Source: Methylotenera sp. (GTDB taxonomy: Bacteria; Pseudomonadota; Gammaproteobacteria; Burkholderiales; Methylophilaceae). From it: a stretch of 64,000 bases of DNA. The position numbers and the translations under genes are program-made. Position 1 is the first letter of the stretch; the number at the start of each line of letters is the position of its first letter. Of this stretch, positions 18,438 through 26,541 are shown piece by piece. The DNA lies in the NCBI GenBank assembly GCA_030652995.1, contig JAUSAG010000008.1, positions 1 through 64,000 of the forward strand. Direction: 5' to 3'. The notes below the pieces were generated by a model. The model saw only the letters and a program-made list of their open reading frames with translations, searched no databases and had not been told where the DNA came from.

Positions 18438-19070
18438 TTAGATGCTTCTTGGCGTGTTAGTCCAGCTTTTAGAGTTACTGTAATCCCAATGTTTACGCCA
18501 TGCACCTAGCACCATGTTAGGGTATTGCGGCTTGCCCAGACTGCCATTGTATCGCCCCAGTGCGCGGTATAAATCTCCGCGCTCAATGTCAATATAATGC
18601 CTTAAAATAGTACAGCCATAGCGTAAATTAGTGCGCAATAAAAATAAATTATGGTCATTAGCCCCAATACTGCGTACCCAAAACGGCATGATTTGCATAA
18701 ATCCACGCGCACCAACCGACGACACCGCGTATTTTTTAAACCCACTTTCCACCTGAATTAAACCAAGCACCATTTGCGGATCCAGCCCGGCACGAGTGGC
18801 TTCATAGTGTAGTGTACGTAAAAAATCTTCACGGTACTCCTGATCTGGGATGCGCTTTTGAAGGCGCTGCGACATTTCACTTAGCCATGCATTGCCCTCT
18901 TCTTGCGTGGCAAATATCAACTTAGGCACGGCGCGATCACTGACGCTGCGTTGCATGAGTGCTTTTACACTGTTGGATAACGGCTCTTCTATCTGCGAGC
19001 CAGCAAGACAAATATTCGAAGCCAAAGCGCCGAACAATGCCAACAACCAAATTTGGAAAATTTTAATCAC
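18438..19070 (-). CDS. Lytic transglycosylase, SLT domain
   Basis: A 210-residue periplasmic murein-cleaving enzyme. A signal peptide (through CLAGS) is followed by a helical region. The SLT/lysozyme-like domain lies at about residues 90-200, with the catalytic Glu in VESGFKKYAVS, then GARGFMQIMPF and NLRYGCTIL, ending with YNGSLGKPQYP. GTG 19070 is preferred because GGAG is 6 bases upstream; a second GTG at 19082 overlaps that site. Directly downstream of proS (36-base gap), an arrangement common in betaproteobacteria. Confidence 0.9.
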   Translation of the reverse strand: MIKIFQIWLLALFGALASNICLAGSQIEEPLSNSVKALMQRSVSDRAVPKLIFATQEEGNAWLSEMSQRLQKRIPDQEYREDFLRTLHYEATRAGLDPQMVLGLIQVESGFKKYAVSSVGARGFMQIMPFWVRSIGANDHNLFLLRTNLRYGCTILRHYIDIERGDLYRALGRYNGSLGKPQYPNMVLGAWRKHWDYSNSKSWTNTPRSI

Positions 19071-19106
19071 ATGATGCTCCACACCGCAATCGGCATTGAG
19101 TTAATG

Positions 19107-20813
19107 TTAAGCCACTTCTTGCACAAACTCAACTACTGCAGCAAGTGCAATAGATTTTGCCTCGGCTTCCACCCGCGCTTTGTATTCCACATTCCCTTCA
19201 GCCAAGCCACGCTCGCCTATCACCAAGCGATGTGGAATGCCCATCAAATCTGCTTCAGCAAACATCACCCCCGGGCGCTCGCCTCTATCGTCCAACAACA
19301 CATCCACGCCTGCGGCTTGCAATTCGTCATGCAACTTAATGGCGGCCAATTTAACAGTTTCAGATTTATCGTAACCAATCGCACAAATCACCACTGTAAA
19401 CGGCGCCATGCTTTTAGGGAATATAATGCCACGTTCATCATTGCCTTGCTCAATTGCAGCACCCACAATACGTGAAACGCCAATGCCGTAACAACCCATC
19501 TCCATGATTTGCGTTTGCCCGTTTTCATCCAGATAAGTCGCGCTCATGGCTTCAGAGTATTTTGTGCGTAATTGAAAAATATGTCCGACTTCAATGCCAC
19601 GGCAAAGCGACAGCACGCCTTTACCATCTGGACTAGCATCGCCAGCCACCACATTACGAATATCAGCAACCAGTGAAGCTTCTGGTAAATCTCGACCAAA
19701 ATTTACGCCACTCAAATGGTATTTTGGTTTGTTAGCGCCGCAGACAAAGTCACTCATCAGTGCAACCGTTTTATCTGCAATCACCGTCACATCGGCATTA
19801 ACCCCTACAGGTCCAATAAAACCAGGTGGACAGTTAAGGTTGGCGCGAATTTCTGCCTCTGTGGCAAATCTAAAATCAGTCATACCGACAAGCTTACCCA
19901 ATTTAACTTCATTCAGATTGTGGTCGCCACGTAGTAACGCTAAATAGAATTTATCGTTCGCAATCAACGCAATAGCTTTAACGGTGTGCTCAACGCTAAT
20001 ACCCAATAACTTTGCTACATCTTCACATGCCGCTTGTTTGGGTGTATCGACTTCTTGCATTGTATGCTTAGCCGCCGCCCTGCTATTGCTTGATGGTAAT
20101 GCCTCTGCCAACTCTACATTCGCCGCATAATCAGACGTATCACAATACGCCAAGCCATCTTCTCCACTATCTGCCAGCACATGAAACTCATGCGAGCCAT
20201 CCCCACCAATCGCGCCAGAATCAGCCTTTACAGCGCGAAATTTCAAGCCTAAGCGGGTAAATACATTGCTGTATGCTTGATACATGGTGGCATAGGTTTT
20301 TTCTAGCGATACAAAATCGGTATGAAACGAATACGCATCTTTCATCATAAATTCACGGGCGCGCATGACGCCAAAACGCGGACGAATTTCATCGCGGAAT
20401 TTGGTTTGAATTTGGTAAAAATTAAGCGGCAGTTGTTTGTAGCTGCGGATTTCTGAGCGTGCGATGTCTGTAATCACCTCTTCATGCGTCGGGCCAAAAC
20501 AAAATTCGCGCGCGTGCCTATCGGTAATTTTAAGCATTTGTGGACCAAACACCGCCCAGCGACCTGTTTCTTCCCACAGTTCGCGTGGCTGGACGGCGGG
20601 CATCAATAGCTCTAGCGCGCCTGCTTTATTCATTTCATCACGCACAATCGCCTCAACTTTACGCATCACGCGTAGCCCAAGTGGCATCCAGCTATAAAGC
20701 CCTGAACCCAAGCGTTTAATCAGCCCTGCACGCACCATTAAAATATGGCTTTGCAATTCAGCATCGCTAGGGGCTTCTTTTTGAGTGTTAAAGAAAAATT
20801 GTGAGGCGCGCAT
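19107..20813 (-). CDS. proS: Prolyl-tRNA synthetase
   Basis: ProS, 568 residues, bacterial class II synthetase charging tRNA-Pro. The N-terminal catalytic core has motif 1/2 ([33 protein letters not shown]). A YbaK-type editing insert (about residues 240-380) removes mischarged alanine. Motif 3 follows ([11 protein letters not shown]), then an anticodon-binding C-terminus ([20 protein letters not shown]). Full length. First gene of a unit with the lytic transglycosylase. Confidence 0.97.
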   Translation of the reverse strand: MRASQFFFNTQKEAPSDAELQSHILMVRAGLIKRLGSGLYSWMPLGLRVMRKVEAIVRDEMNKAGALELLMPAVQPRELWEETGRWAVFGPQMLKITDRHAREFCFGPTHEEVITDIARSEIRSYKQLPLNFYQIQTKFRDEIRPRFGVMRAREFMMKDAYSFHTDFVSLEKTYATMYQAYSNVFTRLGLKFRAVKADSGAIGGDGSHEFHVLADSGEDGLAYCDTSDYAANVELAEALPSSNSRAAAKHTMQEVDTPKQAACEDVAKLLGISVEHTVKAIALIANDKFYLALLRGDHNLNEVKLGKLVGMTDFRFATEAEIRANLNCPPGFIGPVGVNADVTVIADKTVALMSDFVCGANKPKYHLSGVNFGRDLPEASLVADIRNVVAGDASPDGKGVLSLCRGIEVGHIFQLRTKYSEAMSATYLDENGQTQIMEMGCYGIGVSRIVGAAIEQGNDERGIIFPKSMAPFTVVICAIGYDKSETVKLAAIKLHDELQAAGVDVLLDDRGERPGVMFAEADLMGIPHRLVIGERGLAEGNVEYKARVEAEAKSIALAAVVEFVQEVA

Positions 20814-20889
20814 GGTGAGTTCTAATCAGAGCTAAATTAAAGGGCGAATTTTACAGATAATCAGTGCGTTAGTCAGTAATAGTTATTGA

Positions 20890-21570
20890 CTATTCTGCTG
20901 CAATATCTTTACGAATGACTGGCGTATCTGTTGCCATAGACCTGCCTTTTGTAACCGGGCTATCTTGCGGAATATAGCCCGATTTCCAAACTGCAAACGG
21001 CACAATGGTTGCAGGAAAGCCATTATCGTAAAACCAGCTATCAACCGCGTATCTATCACCCGTTTTAATTTCATGAATCACGGCTGTGCTATGTGGCCAG
21101 CCTGAGAAAAAGAAGTTACGCGTTCGCATGTCTTCCACATCATGCAATCTGATTAAGCCGTTTTGACGCATTAGCCGCATGTAAGTCGTGCTGTTGATGG
21201 CCTCATCATTACAATCTAACTGTCCAGGATAATTTGAATTGCCAAATGTACCAGCACGATCTGTGGTCGTGCCAGTTTTTGCGCCTACAATTTTCTCCAG
21301 CTCACCTATCGCCGCTGCAATCAGCTCTCGCTCTTGCTTGGCATCAGAGGCAGTCCCTGTGTTAGTAAAAATAGTTACTATCTTTTTCCACTCTTGATTA
21401 TTCAGTGACACATGATTAATTTCAGCACAGCCACCTCCTGTACATATATCAAAACCATTCCGTGTTGGCACTTGCTGATAAATACGCGTAATGTCAGTCA
21501 CGGCAGCAGTCGCATTTAACGATAATAATAAAACAGCGCTCACTAAACTATTAAATGATAACTGGCGCAT
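20890..21570 (-). CDS. Exported hypothetical protein with possible Cys-His-Asp triad
   Basis: About 226 residues with a signal peptide (residues 1-22, ending NATAA). No family name is recognised. Its second half contains LDCNDEAINSTTYMRLM, then SGWPHSTAVIHEI and YAVDSWFYDNG. This Cys, His, Asp order and spacing is like transglutaminase-like/papain-fold enzymes. The start is uncertain: ATG 21570 gives a clean signal peptide, ATG 21582 adds four residues, and both overlap the preceding TPM gene. The overlap suggests coupling with the TPM/LemA genes upstream. Confidence 0.65.
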   Translation of the reverse strand: MRQLSFNSLVSAVLLLSLNATAAVTDITRIYQQVPTRNGFDICTGGGCAEINHVSLNNQEWKKIVTIFTNTGTASDAKQERELIAAAIGELEKIVGAKTGTTTDRAGTFGNSNYPGQLDCNDEAINSTTYMRLMRQNGLIRLHDVEDMRTRNFFFSGWPHSTAVIHEIKTGDRYAVDSWFYDNGFPATIVPFAVWKSGYIPQDSPVTKGRSMATDTPVIRKDIAAE

Positions 21571-22057
21571 TCGGTAGCTCATTATGGTTTTCAGCTGTTG
21601 CCGGGTAATGTTGTCTGAGGTGGGTGCTGATTTCTGCAATGCCATGTAATACACCTGCCTCAAACTGACCTTGCCGAAATAACACTTCCATTTCATGGCT
21701 GATATGCTCCCAGACTTGGTTACCAACATGATGATGAATGCCGCGATCCGCCAGAATTTCAAAATCATGGTCGGCGATTAGCAAGTAAATCAGTACACCA
21801 TTGTTTTGCTCGGTATCCCAAACCTGTATTTGCGAAAACACTTCAACTGCGCGCTTTTTGGCGGATTTTTTTTGCAAAATCTCCATCACGGATAGATTGC
21901 ATTCAACCACGAAACGAATTTCACCAAAATGTGTGGCTTCACTTTGGGCGATGGCGGCTTCTATACGTTGCATTGCCGCTGTAGAAAAATGCCTGTTAAC
22001 TGCACTGGGTAAAATAAACAGGTGCTGATACAGGCGTTTAAATAAGTTAACTAACAT
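21551..22057 (-). CDS. TPM domain protein, short form
   Basis: A 168-residue protein with a TPM_phosphatase (TLP18.3/Psb32-like) domain from about residue 25: FGEIRFVVE, then VWDTEQNNGVLIYLL and IHHHVGNQVWEHI. No signal peptide; a short N-terminal amphipathic segment is present. The start is ATG 22057, inside the stop of the upstream TPM gene (TAATG), with a GGGAG site 8 bases before it. Adjacent paralogous TPM genes next to lemA are a common envelope cluster; the biochemical role is unproven. Confidence 0.85.
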   Translation of the reverse strand: MLVNLFKRLYQHLFILPSAVNRHFSTAAMQRIEAAIAQSEATHFGEIRFVVECNLSVMEILQKKSAKKRAVEVFSQIQVWDTEQNNGVLIYLLIADHDFEILADRGIHHHVGNQVWEHISHEMEVLFRQGQFEAGVLHGIAEISTHLRQHYPATAENHNELPNAPVII

Positions 22058-22917
22058 TACCAATCTCCCGACGCGCCACCGCCGCCAAATGATCCGCCAC
22101 CGCCACCACTCCAGCCACCGGATATACCACCACTTTGGCCACCACCATAACCGCCGCCGTAATTTGAGCTTGCGGATCCCATCAGCGTGAGAAAAAATGC
22201 CCCCACGCCAAATAAAATGGCAGCTAAAACTCCTCCGCCAAGCAACCAGGCCAGCACGCCAATAGCGCTACCATTAAGCGCTCCACCCATAAAGCTACCA
22301 AAAATAGTACGGAGTATGCCGCCTAACACCAAGCCGCCAAAAAGCAACAACGGCAGTAAATCTGCGAAACTTTTAGCACGTATGTCCGATAAACCTGGTG
22401 CGGGCAACTGCTCACCTGAAACCAACCCAATAAGCCTATCAATCGCGTTATTGATGCCGCCATAAAAATCACCCTGTTTAAAGTGTGGCTGCATAATTTC
22501 ATTAATAATCCGCTTGGCTATTAAGTCTGGAATTGCACCTTCTAAGCCGCGACCCACTTCAATGCGTATTTTACGGTCATCTTTTGCCACTAACAGTAGC
22601 AACCCATCATCTGGTTTTTCTCGACCCAGTTTCCAAACATCCGTGACACGAATACTATATTGCTCGATCACTTCAGGCTGCGTAGTGGGAACAATCAACA
22701 CCGCAATTTGGCTACCTTTTTGTTGCTCAAAACTAGTCAATTTTGCTTCAAGTAGACTTTGCTGCTCGGCTGTCAGCGTCTGTGTTAAATCGGTAACATG
22801 CGTCTTTAATACGGGAATAGGCACCAGCGCTGCACGCAGGTTGCACGATGCAAACAGCAACATGACACAAACTGCAAGTAAACCTGCTTTTATAGTGTAA
22901 GACACGCGAATAAACAA
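22057..22917 (-). CDS. TPM domain protein, YgcG family
   Basis: A 286-residue envelope protein. An N-terminal signal peptide is followed by a TPM domain (about residues 35-165: LTQTLTAEQQ, IAVLIVPTT, WKLGREKPDDGLLLLVA, RIEVGRGLEGAIPD). One or two membrane helices (residues 190-250) and a long Gly/Ser-rich tail follow, almost entirely Gly, Ser and Tyr. This is the YgcG architecture, usually next to lemA, as here. The tail is low complexity and probably lies outside the inner membrane. Confidence 0.88.
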   Translation of the reverse strand: MFIRVSYTIKAGLLAVCVMLLFASCNLRAALVPIPVLKTHVTDLTQTLTAEQQSLLEAKLTSFEQQKGSQIAVLIVPTTQPEVIEQYSIRVTDVWKLGREKPDDGLLLLVAKDDRKIRIEVGRGLEGAIPDLIAKRIINEIMQPHFKQGDFYGGINNAIDRLIGLVSGEQLPAPGLSDIRAKSFADLLPLLLFGGLVLGGILRTIFGSFMGGALNGSAIGVLAWLLGGGVLAAILFGVGAFFLTLMGSASSNYGGGYGGGQSGGISGGWSGGGGGSFGGGGASGDW

Positions 22918-22951
22918 ATATAGATTAAAAGAAGACCATTAAGCCCCGGGA

Positions 22952-23551
22952 TTATTTCTTGTCACCAAAATCTACCGTTGGCGCGACTGAAATTGCTTTT
23001 TCATTCTCGACGGTGAAAGATGGCTTGGTTTTATAACCAAACATCATTGCTGTCAGGTTCTGTGGAAAAGAACGTACAGCTACATTGTAATTTTTAATGG
23101 TTTCAATGTAACGGTTACGTGCCACGGTGATGCGGTTTTCTGTGCCTTCAAGTTGTGCTTGCAAGTCTCTAAAGCCTTGATCCGCTTTTAAATTTGGATA
23201 GTTTTCTGCAATCGCCATTAAACGGGATAGCGCAGAGGTCATTTGTCCTTGCGCTGCCTGAAATTTAGCAAATGCTTCAGGGTCATTTAAAAGTTCAGGG
23301 GTGACTTGTATACTTCCCACTTTAGAACGTGCATTAGACACCTCAGTCAGCACTTCTTTCTCATGCGAGGCGTAGCCTTTAACCACATTCACCAAATTAG
23401 GCACTAAATCAGCACGGCGCTGGTACTGATTAAGCACTTCAGACCAACTGGCTTTTGCTTCTTCATCGAGCGATTGAAAAGTGTTGTAACCACAACCGGT
23501 TAAATTGAGTACTAACAACACTGCTAATAATTTTAAAAATATTTTTTGCAT
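22952..23551 (-). CDS. LemA family protein
   Basis: A 199-residue membrane-anchored helical protein. The N-terminus is a lipoprotein-type signal (LNLTGCGYN, Cys near residue 20). Then come the family motifs WSEVLNQYQRRADLVPNLVN and AIAENYPNLKA, and the NRYIETIKNYN helix. ATG 23551 is used because GGAG lies 5 bases upstream; the GTG at 23557 touches that site. First of three linked envelope genes (lemA, YgcG-like, TPM). Function in cell envelope maintenance is inferred from the family. Confidence 0.9.
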   Translation of the reverse strand: MQKIFLKLLAVLLVLNLTGCGYNTFQSLDEEAKASWSEVLNQYQRRADLVPNLVNVVKGYASHEKEVLTEVSNARSKVGSIQVTPELLNDPEAFAKFQAAQGQMTSALSRLMAIAENYPNLKADQGFRDLQAQLEGTENRITVARNRYIETIKNYNVAVRSFPQNLTAMMFGYKTKPSFTVENEKAISVAPTVDFGDKK

Positions 23552-23647
23552 ATTCACTCCAAGTAATCAATGTATTTAGCACGCTATATGTTTCAAACAT
23601 GGTGCCTGTTTTTTTAAATTCAATGCTGGATAAGCATTTGGGTACCT

Positions 23648-24229
23648 CTAATGGGGCGCAAGCACCAGACACAGGTCACGCCATGCGCCGGCCTTATCCG
23701 CAGGCGCTTTTAATAAATGTGCTAAATTATAAGTCACTACCAACTGCGTGGCTTGCCATGCGTGGATGACACCGCGCAAGTCTTTAAGCAACACATCGCT
23801 AGCCAACAAATATTGTCCGACGACCTCACCCATCGCAATCACGCGTTTAGGCTGTAGCGTAGCGACCATTTCACTTACATTTACTGAAATCTGAGCTGGC
23901 TTAACTTTAATCCGTAGTGCAATAAACATATTTTGCAGCAGCTGCGCTTCATCTGCCGGCAATGGCGTATCGGGCAATACAAACAACCATTCGCCATCTT
24001 CACTCGCAATATGCATAAACTGTGGCGGGGTTATAGGTGCCGTTGCACGCACTTGTAGCGCTTCTGTATTTATAGCTAGATCTACTTTATCCGAATTTTC
24101 CTGTGATAGCTTAGATTGCACCGCATCCGTTTGAATCGGCATGATTTGTGCTGACAAAGGCGCGCGCAATTGCCAAACGGGGAGCAGTTCCAACGCTCGC
24201 AAAATGTCTTCACGTGTCATCATACTCAT
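23648..24229 (-). CDS. Degenerate uracil-DNA glycosylase-like protein
   Basis: A 193-residue protein in the position where betaproteobacteria usually carry a family 4 uracil-DNA glycosylase (after tsaB and rimI). Its C-terminal 80 residues align with the end of that fold (PKRVIAMGEVVGQYLL, LKDLRGVIHAW, VVTYNLAHLLKAP, AWRDL). However, the N-terminal GEAPGxxED catalytic motif and the four iron-sulfur Cys are absent, and the TYHPxxLL motif reads TYNLAHLL. It is therefore likely to be catalytically dead or to have another role. The reading frame is intact and overlaps rimI by 4 bases, so it is still expressed. Confidence 0.65.
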   Translation of the reverse strand: MSMMTREDILRALELLPVWQLRAPLSAQIMPIQTDAVQSKLSQENSDKVDLAINTEALQVRATAPITPPQFMHIASEDGEWLFVLPDTPLPADEAQLLQNMFIALRIKVKPAQISVNVSEMVATLQPKRVIAMGEVVGQYLLASDVLLKDLRGVIHAWQATQLVVTYNLAHLLKAPADKAGAWRDLCLVLAPH

Positions 24230-24687
24230 AATGCCAGCCCCATTAACACGGCATCTTCACGCCCGTTTTGCGCGGGATAATAACCACGACGTATTGCCAT
24301 TTCATTAAAGCCGATATTTTCATATAAAGTGATAGCAGAAATATTACTTGAGCGTACTTCCAAAAACATGTTGGCGGCCTTCTGGTGTTGAGCAACACGT
24401 ATCATCTGCTCTAACAAATATCGTCCTAAACCTTGCTTTTGATAGACTTTGGTAATACTTAAATTGAGCAAATGCGCTTCATCCAGCACCATCATCATTA
24501 GTGCGTAACCAATGATTTTTTCATTATGCTCCAGCACCCAAGCACTATGCTCAGATTTAAGCGAGTCACTAAAATTGCCGCGCGTCCACGGGTGCGAGTA
24601 AATATGCGGCTCAATTTGCATGATGGCGTCTAGATCGCTCGCGAGCATAGGACGAAATTGATATTGAGGTTTGAGCATCGCACTCAC
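24226..24687 (-). CDS. rimI: Ribosomal-protein-alanine N-acetyltransferase
   Basis: RimI, 153 residues, GNAT acetyltransferase that acetylates the N-terminal Ala of ribosomal protein S18. It has an acetyl-CoA loop around QKQGLGRYLLEQ (about residue 85) and a conserved LEVRSSNISAITLYENIGF block. It overlaps tsaB upstream and the UDG-like gene downstream by 4 bases each, a coupled trio. tsaB-rimI linkage is widespread and makes the call firm. Confidence 0.94.
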   Translation of the reverse strand: MSAMLKPQYQFRPMLASDLDAIMQIEPHIYSHPWTRGNFSDSLKSEHSAWVLEHNEKIIGYALMMMVLDEAHLLNLSITKVYQKQGLGRYLLEQMIRVAQHQKAANMFLEVRSSNISAITLYENIGFNEMAIRRGYYPAQNGREDAVLMGLAL

Positions 24688-25373
24688 AACTTTAAACCTT
24701 GCTCACGTTCCGACGTTTTAAGCGCGACCCGATTACGGATATAAATGGGCATAGCCTCACTAGCCGATTTAGCCTCTCCGCTTGTAAATACAGGTTGTGC
24801 CAGCTTTAAAATAGCTTCCGCTGTAGGCAGCAATGCAGGCTGAATTATTTCCACTTTCCCGCTGCAAGCTGTGCTTAAAACCTCAGAATATACTTGCCAA
24901 CCACTGCCTGCGCCCACCCAATCACGCCCCTCAACCACTGGTACGGCATCTGGTTTATACAAGCCTGGCTCAACAATAGTTTGCCACCCAATAGAATTTT
25001 TGACATAAACCGCATGATAAACCTCGCCCATGCGTGCATCTAAACACGCCACAACTTTAGTCGCGCCACTCGCTTCTGCTAATGCCATTAGCGTACACAC
25101 ACCCACTACAGGCAAATTAGCCCCCAAGCCCAAACCTTGCGCCACGCCAGCAGCAATGCGCACCCCAGTAAAAGATCCCGGCCCTGCACCAAAAGCAATG
25201 CCGTTCAAATCGTGCAATTGCAGCCCAGCCTCATTCAGCAAGGTTTGAATTTGCGGCAAGATAATTTGCGAATGGGTTTGCCCTGCCAATGTATCAAATG
25301 TGAAAATAGCACCGCCTCGCATCAATGCAAGCGATAAGTATTCGGTAGAGGTGTCAAAGGCTAATAAATTCAC
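24684..25373 (-). CDS. tsaB: tRNA threonylcarbamoyladenosine biosynthesis protein TsaB
   Basis: TsaB, 229 residues, ASKHA-fold partner of TsaD in forming t6A37 of tRNA. It begins NLLAFDTSTEYLSLAL, followed by GQTHSQIILPQI and GIAFGAGPGSFTGVRI, all typical. It starts 18 bases after arfB and runs into rimI, so arfB-tsaB-rimI-UDG-like may be one message. Confidence 0.95.
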   Translation of the reverse strand: MNLLAFDTSTEYLSLALMRGGAIFTFDTLAGQTHSQIILPQIQTLLNEAGLQLHDLNGIAFGAGPGSFTGVRIAAGVAQGLGLGANLPVVGVCTLMALAEASGATKVVACLDARMGEVYHAVYVKNSIGWQTIVEPGLYKPDAVPVVEGRDWVGAGSGWQVYSEVLSTACSGKVEIIQPALLPTAEAILKLAQPVFTSGEAKSASEAMPIYIRNRVALKTSEREQGLKL

Positions 25374-25391
25374 GTGATTTTTAATTAAAAA

Positions 25392-25799
25392 CTATTCAGT
25401 CGCTATTTTGCCACGCAAATGCTTAATCTGCCCGCGAATTGTCTTACCTTCTAAGCGCCGTTGTTTAGATCCATAACTCGGGCGCGTCGCATAACGTGTC
25501 GGTTTAACCTGATTGGCAGCATTCACAATTTCATGTAAACGCTTAATTGCATCTTTTTTATTCGCCTCTTGCGTACGATATTGTTGCGCTTTTAACACAA
25601 GCACACCTTCATCGGTAATGCGGCTATCTTTTAAGTGTAGCAATCTTTCTTTAAGCCAGTCACTTAAAGAAGAGGCTTTAATGTCAAAACGCAAATGAAT
25701 CGCACTCGACACCTTGTTCACATTTTGCCCACCCGCACCTTGGGCGCGGATAGCTGTGAGTTCGTATTCAGTGTCGGGGATGAGAATCAGAGACATCAT
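25392..25799 (-). CDS. arfB: Ribosome rescue peptidyl-tRNA hydrolase ArfB
   Basis: ArfB (YaeJ), 135 residues, releases peptides from ribosomes stalled without a stop codon. It has the GGQ catalytic loop (RAQGAGGQNVNKVSS, about residues 18-32) but no codon-recognition domain. The basic C-terminal tail (KQRRLEGKTIRGQIKHLRGK) is the helix that probes the empty mRNA channel. Length equals E. coli ArfB, so it is not a release-factor fragment. Confidence 0.95.
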   Translation of the reverse strand: MMSLILIPDTEYELTAIRAQGAGGQNVNKVSSAIHLRFDIKASSLSDWLKERLLHLKDSRITDEGVLVLKAQQYRTQEANKKDAIKRLHEIVNAANQVKPTRYATRPSYGSKQRRLEGKTIRGQIKHLRGKIATE

Positions 25800-25999
25800 C
25801 TGTGCAATTAAAATCTAAACGAGTCAATAAGGTCATATTTTGACAGCAAATCTACTTCTAGTTAGCAATCTTTTGTCATAGACGAACTTTAATATCCCAC
25901 AACAGTTAGCTTTCCAACCTACATTTGGTAACAATTTCAATGTCATCGAATCATGACTAACTACGTTAATCATCCACAACAATCGATAAAGGACTTAAT

Positions 26000-26440
26000 A
26001 TGAAACGTTTTTTTATTGCAACAACACTAGCACTTGCCACGGCCACCACTCCAGCACTAGCTGCCGACGTGGGAGTTTCAGTGAGCATTGGACAACCAGG
26101 CTTCTATGGTCGAATCGACATTGGCGATTATCCTTATCCGCAACCAAGGGTAATTTATCGTCAACCACGCGTGGTTGAGCGGGTAGTGATTACGCGCGAA
26201 CCCATCTATTTGCGAGCACCATTGGCGCATCGTAAAAACTGGAGCAGACATTGCCATCATTATAGGGCTTGTGGTGAGCGCGTATATTTTGTAAGAGACG
26301 ACTGGTATCGCCATGACTTTGCACCACATTATCTTGAGCGACATCGCGATAATCGAAATAATTACCACCATGATCGTAAGCATAACCACCGCGATCAGCG
26401 AAATGACCATGGTAAAAGAGGGCATGACAATCACCGTTAG
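26000..26440 (+). CDS. Secreted His/Arg-rich protein
   Basis: A 146-residue exported protein with signal peptide (cleavage near AALAA, residue 22), a conserved VGVSVSIGQPGFYGRIDIGD segment and a Pro/Tyr/Arg-rich middle. The last 40 residues are dominated by His, Arg, Asp and Asn. This type recurs in betaproteobacteria without a known function; the tail composition suggests metal or nucleic-acid binding, which is inference. AAAGGA lies 7 bases before the ATG. Stands alone, convergent with the helicase gene. Confidence 0.75.
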   Translation: MKRFFIATTLALATATTPALAADVGVSVSIGQPGFYGRIDIGDYPYPQPRVIYRQPRVVERVVITREPIYLRAPLAHRKNWSRHCHHYRACGERVYFVRDDWYRHDFAPHYLERHRDNRNNYHHDRKHNHRDQRNDHGKRGHDNHR

Positions 26441-26460
26441 TATGAGGTGATTAAATTAAC

Positions 26461-26493
26461 GCTGGTCGGATTCGCTCAAATCATCCGACCAGC
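26461..26493. terminator. Hairpin between convergent genes, probable terminator
   Basis: A perfect 11-bp stem GCTGGTCGGAT/ATCCGACCAGC with an 11-base loop lies between the convergent genes at 26440 and 26542. No T-tract follows on either strand, so termination would be weak or Rho-assisted. Confidence 0.5.
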
Positions 26494-26541
26494 ACCTTCC
26501 CATGGTTTTGGCGCTATACACGCTTTACGACTCATCGAAAC

